Shown here piece after piece: positions 1 to 6,260 of a DNA stretch of 6,885 nucleotides. Positions within the stretch are counted from its first letter, which is position 1; each line of letters opens with the position of its first letter. The notes under the pieces are model-generated. The model saw nothing but the letters and a program-made list of their open reading frames with translations. It had not been told where the DNA came from and searched no databases. Made by a program: the position numbers and the translations under genes. This stretch comes from Pseudomonadota bacterium (lineage in GTDB: Bacteria > Pseudomonadota > Alphaproteobacteria > Rhodobacterales > Rhodobacteraceae), in contig JACZTQ010000176.1 of assembly GCA_022573605.1 (NCBI GenBank), positions 1 to 6,885 on the forward strand, given 5' to 3'.

Positions 1-1
1 G

Positions 2-94
2 TTGTTCTTCTTCTTCGACGTCGCGATGCGGATCGTGCTGCCCAAGGGCTACCTGGAGCCGCTGTTCATCCCGCTCTACGACATATTCCTCTGA
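2..94 (+). CDS. C-terminal end of a TctB-like tripartite tricarboxylate transporter small subunit (partial)
   Basis: Only the last 30 codons and a TGA stop (92-94) are inside the window; the gene begins upstream. The translation starts with a very hydrophobic stretch (LFFFFDVAMRIVLPKG) and ends in GYLEPLFIPLYDIFL. TctB proteins are small subunits with about four membrane helices. They typically end with a last helix followed by an L-P-x-G turn, which is the pattern seen here. The next gene in the same direction, 68 bases on, is tctA, and the usual operon order is tctC-tctB-tctA. The identification rests mainly on that position plus the short C-terminal match. The family helps a periplasmic binding protein and TctA import carboxylates across the inner membrane using an ion gradient. 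Confidence 0.72.
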   Translation: MFFFFDVAMRIVLPKGYLEPLFIPLYDIFL

Positions 95-162
95 GGTTGC
101 GGCCTCGGGCTTGAGGTTGGCGTCCGGACTCCATCCAGACGGCGCCCACCAGGGAGAGAAAG

Positions 163-1674
163 ATGGAAATACTGGCCCTCCTGATGGGCGGAATCGCCGC
201 CTGCTTCGAGCCGCTGAACCTGATGCTGATCTTCCTCGGGGTGACGGTCGGGTTGTTTATCGGCGCGATGCCGGGGCTGGGCTCGGTGAACGGGGTTGCG
301 ATCCTGCTGCCCATGACCTTCCTGGTGCCGCCGAACTCGGCGATGATCTTCCTGGCGTCGATCTACTACGGGGCGATGTATGGCGGCGCGATCTCGTCGA
401 TCACGCTGGGCATACCCGGGGCGTCGACGGCGGTGGCGACCACCTTCGACGGGCGGCCGATGGCGCTGAAGGGCAAGGCCGATCAGGCGCTGGTGACGGC
501 GGCGATCGCCTCCTTCGTCGGCGGTTCGGTCGCCAATATCTTGTTCACCGCTTTCGCGCCGCCGCTGGCCACCGTGGCACTGAGCTTCGGCAATCCGGAG
601 ATCTTCGCGCTGATGCTGCTGGCCTTCGCCACCTTTGTCGGTCTCGGCGGCGACGACATCCCCAAGACGATCCTGTCGATCTGTCTCGGGCTGGTGCTGT
701 CGGCGGTCGGCTTCGACATAATCTCGGGCGAGCCGCGGCTGGTGTTCTTCGAGCTCACCGGGTTCATGCACCCGATCAACTTCCTGGTCCTGGCGATCGG
801 CGTCTACGGCATCGGCGAGATGCTGTGGACGATCAACTCGACCCGCGACGAGGTCTCCATGACCGACGCCGATATCACGATCCGCCGGGTCCTGAGGGCA
901 GCCAAGATCACGATGGGCGCCTGGCGCGGCATGGCGATCGGCTCGTCGCTGGGGTTCTTCGTCGGCATCCTGCCGGCGGCGGGCGCGACCCCGGGCTCGC
1001 TGATGGCCTATGGCGTGGCCAAGATGACCGCCAGGCATCCGGAGGAATTCGGCAAGGGCGCGCTCAACGGCATCGCGGCGCCCGAATCGGCCAACAACGC
1101 CGCCTCCACCGGCGCCATGCTGCCGATGCTGACGCTGGGCATTCCCGGCTCGCCGACCACGGCGATCCTGCTCGGCGGCATGGTGATCTGGGGTCTGACG
1201 CCGGGGCCGCGGCTGTTCACCGACCAGCCCGACCTCGTTTGGTCGCTGATCGGTTCGTTCTATGTTTCGAACTTCATGGCGCTGATCGTGAACCTCTGCT
1301 TCATCCCGCTGTTCCTGTGGATGCTGCGGATGCCCTTCACCATCCTGGCGCCGATCATCTTCGTCGTGTCGGTGGTTGGCGGCTACGCGGCGACCCAGAA
1401 CATGTTCGATGTCTGGCTGATGCTGATCTTCGGGGTCGGGGCCTTCCTGCTCCGCCTGCTCGACTATCCGATGGCGCCGGCGGTGCTGGCCATCGTGCTG
1501 GGTCCGATCGCCGAGCCGAAGATGCGCCAGTCGCTGCTGCTGTCCGACGGCGACCCGATGATTTTCCTGAACCGGCCGATCGCCGGGCCGATCACCGTGA
1601 TCGCGCTGATCCTGATCTTCCTGCCCTTGTTCAAGCTCGTCTGGGACCGGCTGAAGCGCAAACCGGCCGCGTGA
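163..1674 (+). CDS. tctA: Tripartite tricarboxylate transporter large permease subunit, TctA family
   Basis: This 503-residue inner-membrane protein is the substrate-translocating subunit of a TctABC-type secondary transporter. It works with a TctB subunit and a periplasmic TctC binding protein to import di- or tricarboxylates or similar organic acids; the actual substrate cannot be read from the sequence. The length is normal for the family. The protein is hydrophobic throughout, with two related halves. Each half has a glycine/proline signature: GAMPGLGSVNG (residues 34-44) and GILPAAGATPGS (268-279). Each is followed by a T-L-G-I-P-G motif (81-86 and 324-329). The C-terminus is basic (KRKPAA), as expected for a cytoplasmic tail. 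The start is set by AGGGAG at 151-156, six bases before the ATG. The partial TctB lies just upstream and an intrinsic terminator just downstream, so this is probably the last gene of its operon. No defect is seen. Confidence 0.95.
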   Translation: MEILALLMGGIAACFEPLNLMLIFLGVTVGLFIGAMPGLGSVNGVAILLPMTFLVPPNSAMIFLASIYYGAMYGGAISSITLGIPGASTAVATTFDGRPMALKGKADQALVTAAIASFVGGSVANILFTAFAPPLATVALSFGNPEIFALMLLAFATFVGLGGDDIPKTILSICLGLVLSAVGFDIISGEPRLVFFELTGFMHPINFLVLAIGVYGIGEMLWTINSTRDEVSMTDADITIRRVLRAAKITMGAWRGMAIGSSLGFFVGILPAAGATPGSLMAYGVAKMTARHPEEFGKGALNGIAAPESANNAASTGAMLPMLTLGIPGSPTTAILLGGMVIWGLTPGPRLFTDQPDLVWSLIGSFYVSNFMALIVNLCFIPLFLWMLRMPFTILAPIIFVVSVVGGYAATQNMFDVWLMLIFGVGAFLLRLLDYPMAPAVLAIVLGPIAEPKMRQSLLLSDGDPMIFLNRPIAGPITVIALILIFLPLFKLVWDRLKRKPAA

Positions 1675-1698
1675 CCGGGCGCCAAGCGGCAAGACAGA

Positions 1699-1729
1699 GG
1701 CCCGCACCGGTGGACGGTGCGGGCCTTTT
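1699..1729 (+). terminator. Rho-independent terminator of the tct operon
   Basis: A perfect 11-bp stem, GGCCCGCACCG (1699-1709) paired with CGGTGCGGGCC (1715-1725), encloses a five-base loop and is followed directly by TTTT (1726-1729). It starts 24 bases after the tctA stop and is a textbook intrinsic terminator. It should isolate tctA transcription from the insertion sequence downstream. Confidence 0.9.
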
Positions 1730-1780
1730 CAGTTGTGTGTTCGATTACGCGCCGCCCCGGCGGGGACGGATAAGGTTCTA

Positions 1781-1798
1781 ATACTAACGCTCGATGAT
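1781..1798 (+). repeat. Left terminal inverted repeat of the IS630 element
   Basis: The first 18 bases, ATACTAACGCTCGATGAT, match the reverse complement of the last 18 bases of the element at 15 of 18 positions. The left flank is TA at 1779-1780. The outermost bases and the AACGCTC core are the most conserved. Confidence 0.88.
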
Positions 1799-2043
1799 GT
1801 TGACTCACGTGGGGGATTCCCATGGGGTGCGGATTGTGATTCACCATGGAGAACTGAGGGAGGTTCTTCATGGCGGCAGCGATCGGGCTTCGGGCAGACT
1901 TTACGGCGGATGATTTGAGACGGCTTGCGAAGGCGAGCCGTGATGCGGGGCAGACCCGGCGGCTCTTGGCTCTTGCGGCGATCTATGAGGGGGCGTTGCG
2001 GACCCATGCGGCCCGGATCGGCGGGGTCGGTCTGCAGACGGTT

Positions 2044-2094
2044 TGGTTTGAAGGATTAGGAAACTGTCCAGTGGACAGTTTCCCCGGCAAACGG
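2044..2094 (+). repeat. Palindromic element inserted in frame in the transposase N-terminal region
   Basis: The core is an almost perfect 25-bp palindrome: GGAAACTGTCCA (2059-2070), a single central G, then TGGACAGTTTCC (2072-2083). An outer GTTTG (2041-2045) and CAAAC (2088-2092) also face each other. In the transposase frame the segment reads W-F-E-G-L-G-N-C-P-V-D-S-F-P-G-K-R with no stop. It interrupts the motif V-R-D-W-V-L-R-F-N that I expect from related IS630 transposases, a net gain of about 14 codons. The exact boundaries are inferred from that remembered family pattern. The palindrome itself is seen directly. Confidence 0.72.
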
Positions 2095-2401
2095 GTTCTG
2101 CGCTTCAACACTGACGGTGCTGGGGGCCTTATCGACCGGAAGGCGCCCGGGAAGAGGCCGCTCTTGCAGGAGAAGCAGCGCGCGGCCTTGGTGGCGGCGG
2201 TCGAGGTCGGCCCGGAGCCCTATCTCGACGGGGTCGTGCGCTGGCGGCTGGTCGATCTGGCGCAGTGGCTGTGGGATGAGTTCGAGGTGTCGGTGAGCCG
2301 GCAGACGCTCGGCCGGGAACTGCGCACCATGGGTTTCCGCAAGCTCTCCGCGCGACCGCAGCACCATGCGCAGGACACGCACGTGATTGAGACTTTTAAA
2401 A

Positions 2402-2424
2402 GCCTGTCCCCGGCTTGAACGGGG
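2402..2424 (+). repeat. Short hairpin element inserted in an A-rich tract of the transposase
   Basis: TCCCCG (2407-2412) pairs with CGGGGA (2420-2425) around a seven-base loop, GCTTGAA. The hairpin lies between TTTTAAAA (2394-2401) and AAACTTCCCC (2425-2434). Rejoining those flanks restores a transposase-like F-K-(K)-N-F-P reading. The loop supplies the in-frame TGA (2416-2418), and the net gain equals one base modulo three, which breaks the gene. The motif CCCCGGCTTGA resembles a short dispersed repeat that I recall from alphaproteobacterial genomes; that resemblance is memory, not a search. Confidence 0.62.
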
Positions 2425-2994
2425 AAACTTCCCCGTCCTCCTGGCGGAGATCCGCGCCAAGCATGGCCGGGGCAAGAACATAGAGATCTGGTTCCAGGAC
2501 GACGCGCGCATCGGTCAGAAGAACAAGATCACCCGGCGCTGGGCAAGGCGCGGTTCGCGGCCCAGGGCACCGCACGACCAGCGCACGCAGTCAGCCTACA
2601 TATTCGGCGCCATCTGCCCCAAGGCGGGAAAGGGCGCCGGGCTGGTCATGCCCCGGTGCAATACCGAGGCGATGGCGGCGCATCTGCGGGAAATCTCCCG
2701 GACCGTCGAGCCGGGCGCCCACGCCGTGGTGATTGTCGATCAGGCCGGATGGCATATGTCCGCCAAGCTCGCCATACCCGACAACATCACCCTGCTCCCC
2801 CTGCCGCCACGCTCGCCCGAGTTGAACCCGGTCGAGAACATCTGGCAGTTCATGCGCGACAACTGGCTCTCGAACCGCATCTTCCAATCCTACGACGACA
2901 TCGTCGCCCACTGTTGCGAGGCCTGGAACAAGCTCACCGACCAGCCTGGGCGTATCACGTCAATCGGCATGCGTGATTGGGCGCATGGGTGCTG

Positions 2995-3012
2995 ATCAAT
3001 GAGCGTTGGTAT
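2995..3012 (-). repeat. Right terminal inverted repeat of the IS630 element
   Basis: Read on the minus strand this is ATACCAACGCTCATTGAT, differing from the left end at three positions. The flanking TA is at 3013-3014. The repeat begins at the last base of the transposase stop codon (2993-2995), so coding sequence runs right up to the IS end. Confidence 0.88.
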
Positions 3013-3062
3013 TACCGCGGTGGATGATCGGTGGTTGGGCGGGGAGGTGGGGTGGGGGCGGA

Positions 3063-3098
3063 GCCGGAAATCCGCAAAGCGGATTTCATCACGGGCAA
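3063..3098. repeat. REP-like hairpin repeat, copy 1
   Basis: GAAATCCGC (3067-3075) and GCGGATTTC (3079-3087) form a perfect 9-bp stem with a three-base AAA loop. The stem is preceded by GCCG and followed by ATCACGGGCA. It sits 3' of the minus-strand asparaginase gene and just outside the IS. No T-run follows on either strand, so it is not a classic terminator, but it could protect or end the asparaginase transcript. Confidence 0.75.
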
Positions 3099-3106
3099 AG
3101 ACTCTC

Positions 3107-3142
3107 GCCGGAAATCCGCGAAGGCGGATTTCGTCACGGGCA
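3107..3142. repeat. REP-like hairpin repeat, copy 2
   Basis: This is a second copy of the preceding repeat, starting 44 bases later. Its stem arms GAAATCCGC (3111-3119) and GCGGATTTC (3124-3132) are identical to copy 1, but the loop is GAAG instead of AAA. It has the same GCCG lead-in and TCACGGGCA tail. The differences fall in the loop and flanking bases while both arms are kept, as expected of a dispersed palindromic repeat family. Confidence 0.75.
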
Positions 3143-3184
3143 TAAAACTCCAACCGGCGCCGTCAGGGCAACAATCCGAACCCC

Positions 3185-4207
3185 TCACCCCAGTAGCGTC
3201 TCCGCCGCCCGCAGATGGCCATGGACAAAGCCCCGGCAGTTCAGGATCGGCGCATCGGCCAGCGCGGCGAAGACCGGATCGTGGCGTTCCAGCGCCCCGT
3301 GGCGGGCCAGCAGGGCGGCGATCGCGGCCTCGCTGCCGCGCGCGTTGCCGTCGTCGATCTTCAGCGCCATGCCGAGACCGCGCCCGGGCAGGATGGCGGT
3401 GTAAACCCCCTCGGCGCCGGCCTTGACCACCGCCCGGCCGGCGCAGGCGCGGATCAGGTTCGTGGTGGCGCGGCCCGCGCCGCCGACCAGCACCGGGTGC
3501 GCCGCCATCGCCTCGACCAGGCGCCGCGCCGCGCCGGCCCGTGCTCCGGTAAAACTGGCCCCGGTAAAACTGGCCCCGGCGGTTGCGAACCGCGCCATCG
3601 CGGTTGCCAGCCCCCTCAGGGAGGTCGCGAAGTTCGGCGCCGAACAGCCGTCGATGGCATGGCCCGAGACGGTCTCGCCGGTGACCTCCTCGACCGTCAG
3701 CCGCACCGCCCGTTGCAGGGGGTGGTCCAGTTCCAGATATTCCGCATCCCCGCGCAGCCGCCGGTTCATGGTCAGAAAGCCGCAATGCTTGCCCGAACAG
3801 TTGTTGTGGAACTGGCCGGGAGCGGCCCCGGCCGCATACAGGGCATGGGCCGCTTCAGGGTCGCCGGGCGTATGGGCGCCGCAACGCAGGTCATGCTCGG
3901 CCAGCCCGATCCCGGTCAACCAGCTTGCCGCCAGCGCGGTATGCACCGACGCCCCCGAATGCGAGGCGCAGGCCAGCGCCAGGTGCTCGGACCCCAGCCC
4001 GGCGGCGTCGGCCGCGCCACTCTCGACCAGCGGCAGCGCCTGGATCATCTTGAACGACGAGCGCGGCAGGATCACCCGGGCCGGATCGCCCCAGGCCTCG
4101 ACCACCTCGCCGGCCGCCGTCGCCACCACCGCGGTGCCGCGATGCACGCATTCCAGAATCTCGCCGCGCCAGACTTCGGCAAGGACCGGGTTGGCCGGAT
4201 CAGTCAT
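3185..4207 (-). CDS. Class 3 (Rhizobium etli ReAV-type) L-asparaginase, Asparaginase_II family
   Basis: The 340-residue product should hydrolyse L-asparagine to aspartate and ammonia in the cytoplasm; no signal peptide is visible. Family motifs appear in order: PRSSFK (48-53), CASHSG (80-85), CGAHTPGD (109-116), NNCSGKHCGF (135-144), DGCSAPNFA (186-194) and KAGAEG (262-267). From the published ReAV structure as I remember it, the two Ser-Lys catalytic pairs and the Cys-Lys-Cys zinc site correspond to S50/K53, S82/K262 and C137/K140/C188. All are present. The ATG at 4207-4205 is chosen because GGAG (4219-4216) lies eight bases upstream and MTDPANPVL is a normal family N-terminus; longer readings add unrelated residues. 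The gene faces away from the IalB-like gene and has two hairpin repeats beyond its stop. One oddity is a duplicated SFTGA pentapeptide at 213-222. Confidence 0.92.
   Translation of the reverse strand: MTDPANPVLAEVWRGEILECVHRGTAVVATAAGEVVEAWGDPARVILPRSSFKMIQALPLVESGAADAAGLGSEHLALACASHSGASVHTALAASWLTGIGLAEHDLRCGAHTPGDPEAAHALYAAGAAPGQFHNNCSGKHCGFLTMNRRLRGDAEYLELDHPLQRAVRLTVEEVTGETVSGHAIDGCSAPNFATSLRGLATAMARFATAGASFTGASFTGARAGAARRLVEAMAAHPVLVGGAGRATTNLIRACAGRAVVKAGAEGVYTAILPGRGLGMALKIDDGNARGSEAAIAALLARHGALERHDPVFAALADAPILNCRGFVHGHLRAAETLLG
3548..3577. repeat. 15-bp tandem duplication inside the asparaginase gene
   Basis: The 15-base unit GGTAAAACTGGCCCC occurs twice back to back (3548-3562 and 3563-3577). 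On the coding strand it adds five residues and keeps the frame, giving the repeated SFTGA at residues 213-222. The two copies are identical, suggesting a recent slippage event in a tolerant surface loop. Confidence 0.9.
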
Positions 4208-4403
4208 TCTCTTCGCTCCGATCGGGCGCCGGATCGCGCCCTCTGACGCGCAATACAGAGAAGAAGCATCATTTCGCCGCGCCTTGGGGTGGAATTCACC
4301 CTGCCAGATACAGTATGCTGCCAACCGTTGCGGGACAAACACCGAAACGAAACACATCCCAGTGGACGCACAAGATCCGCGGGACACCAAAAATGAGGCG
4401 AGC
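4208..4403. promoter_or_regulatory. Divergent intergenic control region between the asparaginase and IalB-like genes
   Basis: These 196 bases lie between two divergent start codons, so both promoters should be here. The region is visibly less GC-rich than the genes. One weak sigma-70-like candidate for the plus-strand gene is TTGGGG (4285-4290), a 17-base spacer, then GATACA (4308-4313); the match is poor. A 6-bp hairpin, GGGCGC (4224-4229) with GCGCCC (4236-4241), falls in the likely leader of the asparaginase mRNA. No clear operator palindrome is seen. Confidence 0.4.
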
Positions 4404-4949
4404 ATGAAGAAACTCTTGAAGTTGGGGACGATTGCGTTGCTGGCCGGGATGCTGAGCTGGGTGGCCGGCCCGGGCACGGCCGCGGCACAGACCCAGCAGC
4501 GCATCGATGCGAAGCAGGACTGGTCGATCTTCCTGGCCGAAGCCGAGGGCCGGAAGGTCTGCTGGATCGTGTCGCAGCCGACCAGGACCGCGGCCTTCCG
4601 CGATGGCAGGGCGGTGTCGGTGAACCGGGGCGACATCTTCCTGATGATCTCGATCCGCCCGGCCGACGGCGTCGCCAACGAGGTCTCCTTCCTCAGCGGC
4701 TACCCGTTCGAGAAGGGCTCGGAGGTCAAGGTTTCGGTGGGCGCCAAGCAGTTCATCCTGTTCACCGAGGGCGAGAACGCCTGGGCGCCCTCCAGCGAGG
4801 ACGACGCAGCGCTGGCCGAGGCCTTCCGCCGCGGCGCGAGAGCCAAGGTCGAGGGCACCTCGAAGCGCGGCAACAGGACCGTCGACACCTTCTCGCTGTC
4901 GGGTTTCACGGCGGCGTTGAAGGCGGCGGCCGGGCTCTGCAAATCGTGA
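4404..4949 (+). CDS. Exported invasion-associated locus B (IalB) family protein
   Basis: This is a 181-residue protein with a clear Sec signal peptide. It has a basic start (MKKLLK), a hydrophobic core (TIALLAGMLSWVAG) and a probable cleavage after A28 in TAAAQ, so the mature protein is expected in the periplasm. The mature part contains DWSIFLAE, KVCWIVSQPT, SVNRGDIFL, EVSFLSGYPF, TEGENAW and DTFSLSGFTAAL. I recognise these as typical of the IalB-like family in Rhodobacterales. Two cysteines remain in the mature chain, one in KVCW and one in the C-terminal GLCKS, and could form a disulphide. GAGG at 4395-4398, five bases before the ATG, supports this start. Despite the family name, taken from a Bartonella invasion locus, most members have no proven role; a general envelope role is a guess. 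rlmN follows about 100 bases later on the same strand. Confidence 0.85.
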   Translation: MKKLLKLGTIALLAGMLSWVAGPGTAAAQTQQRIDAKQDWSIFLAEAEGRKVCWIVSQPTRTAAFRDGRAVSVNRGDIFLMISIRPADGVANEVSFLSGYPFEKGSEVKVSVGAKQFILFTEGENAWAPSSEDDAALAEAFRRGARAKVEGTSKRGNRTVDTFSLSGFTAALKAAAGLCKS

Positions 4950-4984
4950 CGCTGGCCGGAGGGCAGTGGATGTGCTAGGGGCTG

Positions 4985-5010
4985 CGGCCTTCCCTGGAAG
5001 GGGGAGGCCG
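4985..5010 (+). other. Stable hairpin between the IalB-like gene and rlmN
   Basis: CGGCCTTCCC (4985-4994) pairs with GGGGAGGCCG (5001-5010) over ten positions including one G-T wobble, with a six-base loop. No T-run follows, so it is at best an atypical terminator for the upstream gene; it could also be a structure in the rlmN leader. TGCTAG at 4973-4978 just before it resembles a -10 element, but I see no convincing -35. Confidence 0.45.
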
Positions 5011-5048
5011 AGTATCCTTGCGAGCCACATGACCCGAGCCGAAGGCCG

Positions 5049-6260
5049 ATGACCGAGACCCTTCCCCAACCCCCGACAGGGGCCGCGATCCAGCCGGATT
5101 TCACCACCTTGCCGCGCAAGGTGGCGCCGGGGGCGCGCGCCAACCTGGTCGGCCTGACCCGCGAGCGGCTGCGCGCGGCGCTGATCGAGGCCGGCACCCC
5201 GGAGCGCCAGGCAGGCATGCGCGAGGCCCAGCTCTGGCAGTGGATCTACCAGCGCGGGGTTGCCGATTTTTCCGCCATGACCAACCTGGCGAAGGACTAC
5301 CGCGCCCTGCTGGCGACGCGCTTCGAGATCGCCCGGCCCGAGATCGTCACCCGGCAGGTCTCCACCGACGGCACCCGCAAATACCTGCTGCGCATCGCCG
5401 GCGGGCACGAGGTCGAGGCGGTCTACATCCCCGAAGAGAATCGCGGCACGCTCTGCCTCTCGTCCCAGGTCGGCTGCACGCTGAGTTGCAGCTTCTGCCA
5501 CACCGGCACCCAGATGCTGGTGCGCAACCTGACCCCGGGCGAGATCGTCGGCCAGATCATGGTGGCGCGCGACGACCTCGGCGAGTGGCCCCGCCCCGGC
5601 CAGCGCCCGCCGGAGCGCCGCCTGATCTCCAACATCGTGCTGATGGGCATGGGGGAGCCGCTGTATAATTTCGACGGCGTGCGCGATGCGATGAAGATCG
5701 CCATGGACAACGAGGGATTGAGCCTGTCGCGCCGCCGGATCACGCTCTCGACCTCGGGCGTGGCGCCGGAGATCCCCCGCGCCGGGTTCGAGATCGGCAC
5801 CCTGCTGGCGATCAGCCTGCACGCCACCACCGACGCGGTGCGGAGCGAGTTGGTCCCGATCAACCGCAAATGGCCGATCGCCGCGCTGCTGGCGGCGTGT
5901 CGCGCCTATCCCCGGCTGTCGAACTCCGAGCGCATCACCTTCGAATACGTGATGCTGAGGGGCGTCAACGACTCGGATGCCGACGCCAAGCGGCTGGTCA
6001 AGCTGATCGCCGGCATCCCGGCCAAGATCAACCTGATCCCGTTCAACCCCTGGCCCGGCGCGGTGCACGAGCGCAGCACCTGGGAGCGGATCGAGAGCTT
6101 CGCCGAGATCGTCAACCGGGCGGGCTACGCATCCCCGGTGCGCACCCCGCGCGGCGCCGACATCATGGCCGCCTGCGGTCAGCTCAAATCGGCCACCGAG
6201 CGCGGGCGCCGGAGCCGGGCCGAGATCGCAGCGGAGGCGGGGCTGCCCACGGTCCGCTGA
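5049..6260 (+). CDS. rlmN: Dual-specificity RNA methyltransferase RlmN (23S rRNA A2503 / tRNA A37 C2-methyltransferase)
   Basis: RlmN is a cytoplasmic radical-SAM enzyme that methylates C2 of adenine 2503 in 23S rRNA and of adenine 37 in some tRNAs, helping ribosome accuracy. The 403-residue product carries the whole active site. The cluster motif CTLSCSFC supplies C143, C147 and C150 for the 4Fe-4S cluster. C136 (in CLSSQVGC) and C376 (in AACGQL) correspond to the catalytic pair C118 and C355 of the E. coli enzyme. MGMGEPL (199-205) is the SAM-binding glycine motif, and ISLHAT (255-260) and PFNPWPG (331-337) are also typical. It is slightly longer than the E. coli protein, with a proline-rich N-terminal extension and a basic C-terminal tail (TERGRRSRAE). 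The upstream GAAGG (5041-5045) is only three bases from the ATG, so the start is probable rather than certain. Its TGA shares a base with the next gene's ATG. Confidence 0.97.
   Translation: MTETLPQPPTGAAIQPDFTTLPRKVAPGARANLVGLTRERLRAALIEAGTPERQAGMREAQLWQWIYQRGVADFSAMTNLAKDYRALLATRFEIARPEIVTRQVSTDGTRKYLLRIAGGHEVEAVYIPEENRGTLCLSSQVGCTLSCSFCHTGTQMLVRNLTPGEIVGQIMVARDDLGEWPRPGQRPPERRLISNIVLMGMGEPLYNFDGVRDAMKIAMDNEGLSLSRRRITLSTSGVAPEIPRAGFEIGTLLAISLHATTDAVRSELVPINRKWPIAALLAACRAYPRLSNSERITFEYVMLRGVNDSDADAKRLVKLIAGIPAKINLIPFNPWPGAVHERSTWERIESFAEIVNRAGYASPVRTPRGADIMAACGQLKSATERGRRSRAEIAAEAGLPTVR

Larger units (their letters stand above)
1870..2995 (+). pseudogene. IS630-family DDE transposase, disrupted by an in-frame insertion and a frameshifting insertion
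   Basis: The first part (1870-2418) starts at an ATG with AGGGAGG at 1857-1863. It encodes the N-terminal helix-turn-helix and a winged-helix region (around RWRLVDLAQWL and SVSRQTLGREL). The second part continues one frame over and ends with TGA at 2993-2995. It holds the catalytic core: FQDDARIG (first Asp codon 2498-2500), VIVDQAGWH (second Asp codon 2738-2740) and RSPELNPVENIW (Glu codon 2834-2836). All three acidic residues are therefore intact. Two segments look foreign. At residues 59-75 a palindrome-containing piece replaces what I recall as R-D-W between V58 and VLRFN, keeping the frame. At about 2402-2424 a hairpin piece adds a stop (2416-2418) and shifts the frame. A TTG at 2387 opens the second frame, but a protein made from it would lack the DNA-binding half. 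An active product seems unlikely. Confidence 0.9.
1781..3012 (+). mobile_element. IS630-family insertion sequence, complete ends, inactivated transposase
   Basis: The element is 1232 bp long, bounded by imperfect terminal inverted repeats and by the dinucleotide TA on each side (1779-1780 and 3013-3014). TA duplication is the hallmark of IS630/Tc1/mariner transposition. It carries one transposase gene in the plus direction with 88 bases of leader. Two short palindrome-bearing segments inside the gene (about 2044-2094 and 2402-2424) account for roughly 65 bases that I would not expect in an intact copy, leaving about 1.17 kb, usual for the family. Insertion was in the gap between the tct terminator and the 3' side of the asparaginase gene, so neither gene is interrupted. 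Mobility would now require transposase supplied in trans. Confidence 0.93.

Noticed and set aside
95..162. Weak inverted repeat between tctB and tctA
   Set aside because: The stem is short with an internal mismatch and there is no T-run; the gap looks like ordinary operon spacing.
76..1707. A 543-codon open frame on the minus strand opposite tctA
   Set aside because: Its product is a low-complexity mix of Arg, Gln, His, Asp and Gly, as expected when the strand opposite a GC-rich gene is read. The tctA frame has full family motifs.
111..1781. A 556-codon plus-strand frame overlapping tctA
   Set aside because: It is an Arg/Gly/Ala-rich shadow of tctA in another frame, has no recognisable motif and runs through the terminator.
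1820..1849. Two CCATGG sites facing each other in the IS leader as a possible transposase operator
   Set aside because: CCATGG is itself palindromic, the flanking match is weak, and such six-base pairs are common by chance.
3067..3132. CRISPR-like array
   Set aside because: There are only two units with a spacer of eight bases; each unit is a hairpin of the REP type, and no cas gene is nearby.
3423..4949. A longer reading of the IalB-like gene starting at 3423
   Set aside because: The extension overlaps the asparaginase gene on the other strand and would bury the clear signal peptide that begins at 4404.
4296..6068. A 590-codon minus-strand open frame across the IalB-like gene and rlmN
   Set aside because: It reads as Arg/Gly/Gln/His-rich low-complexity sequence and lies opposite two well-supported genes.
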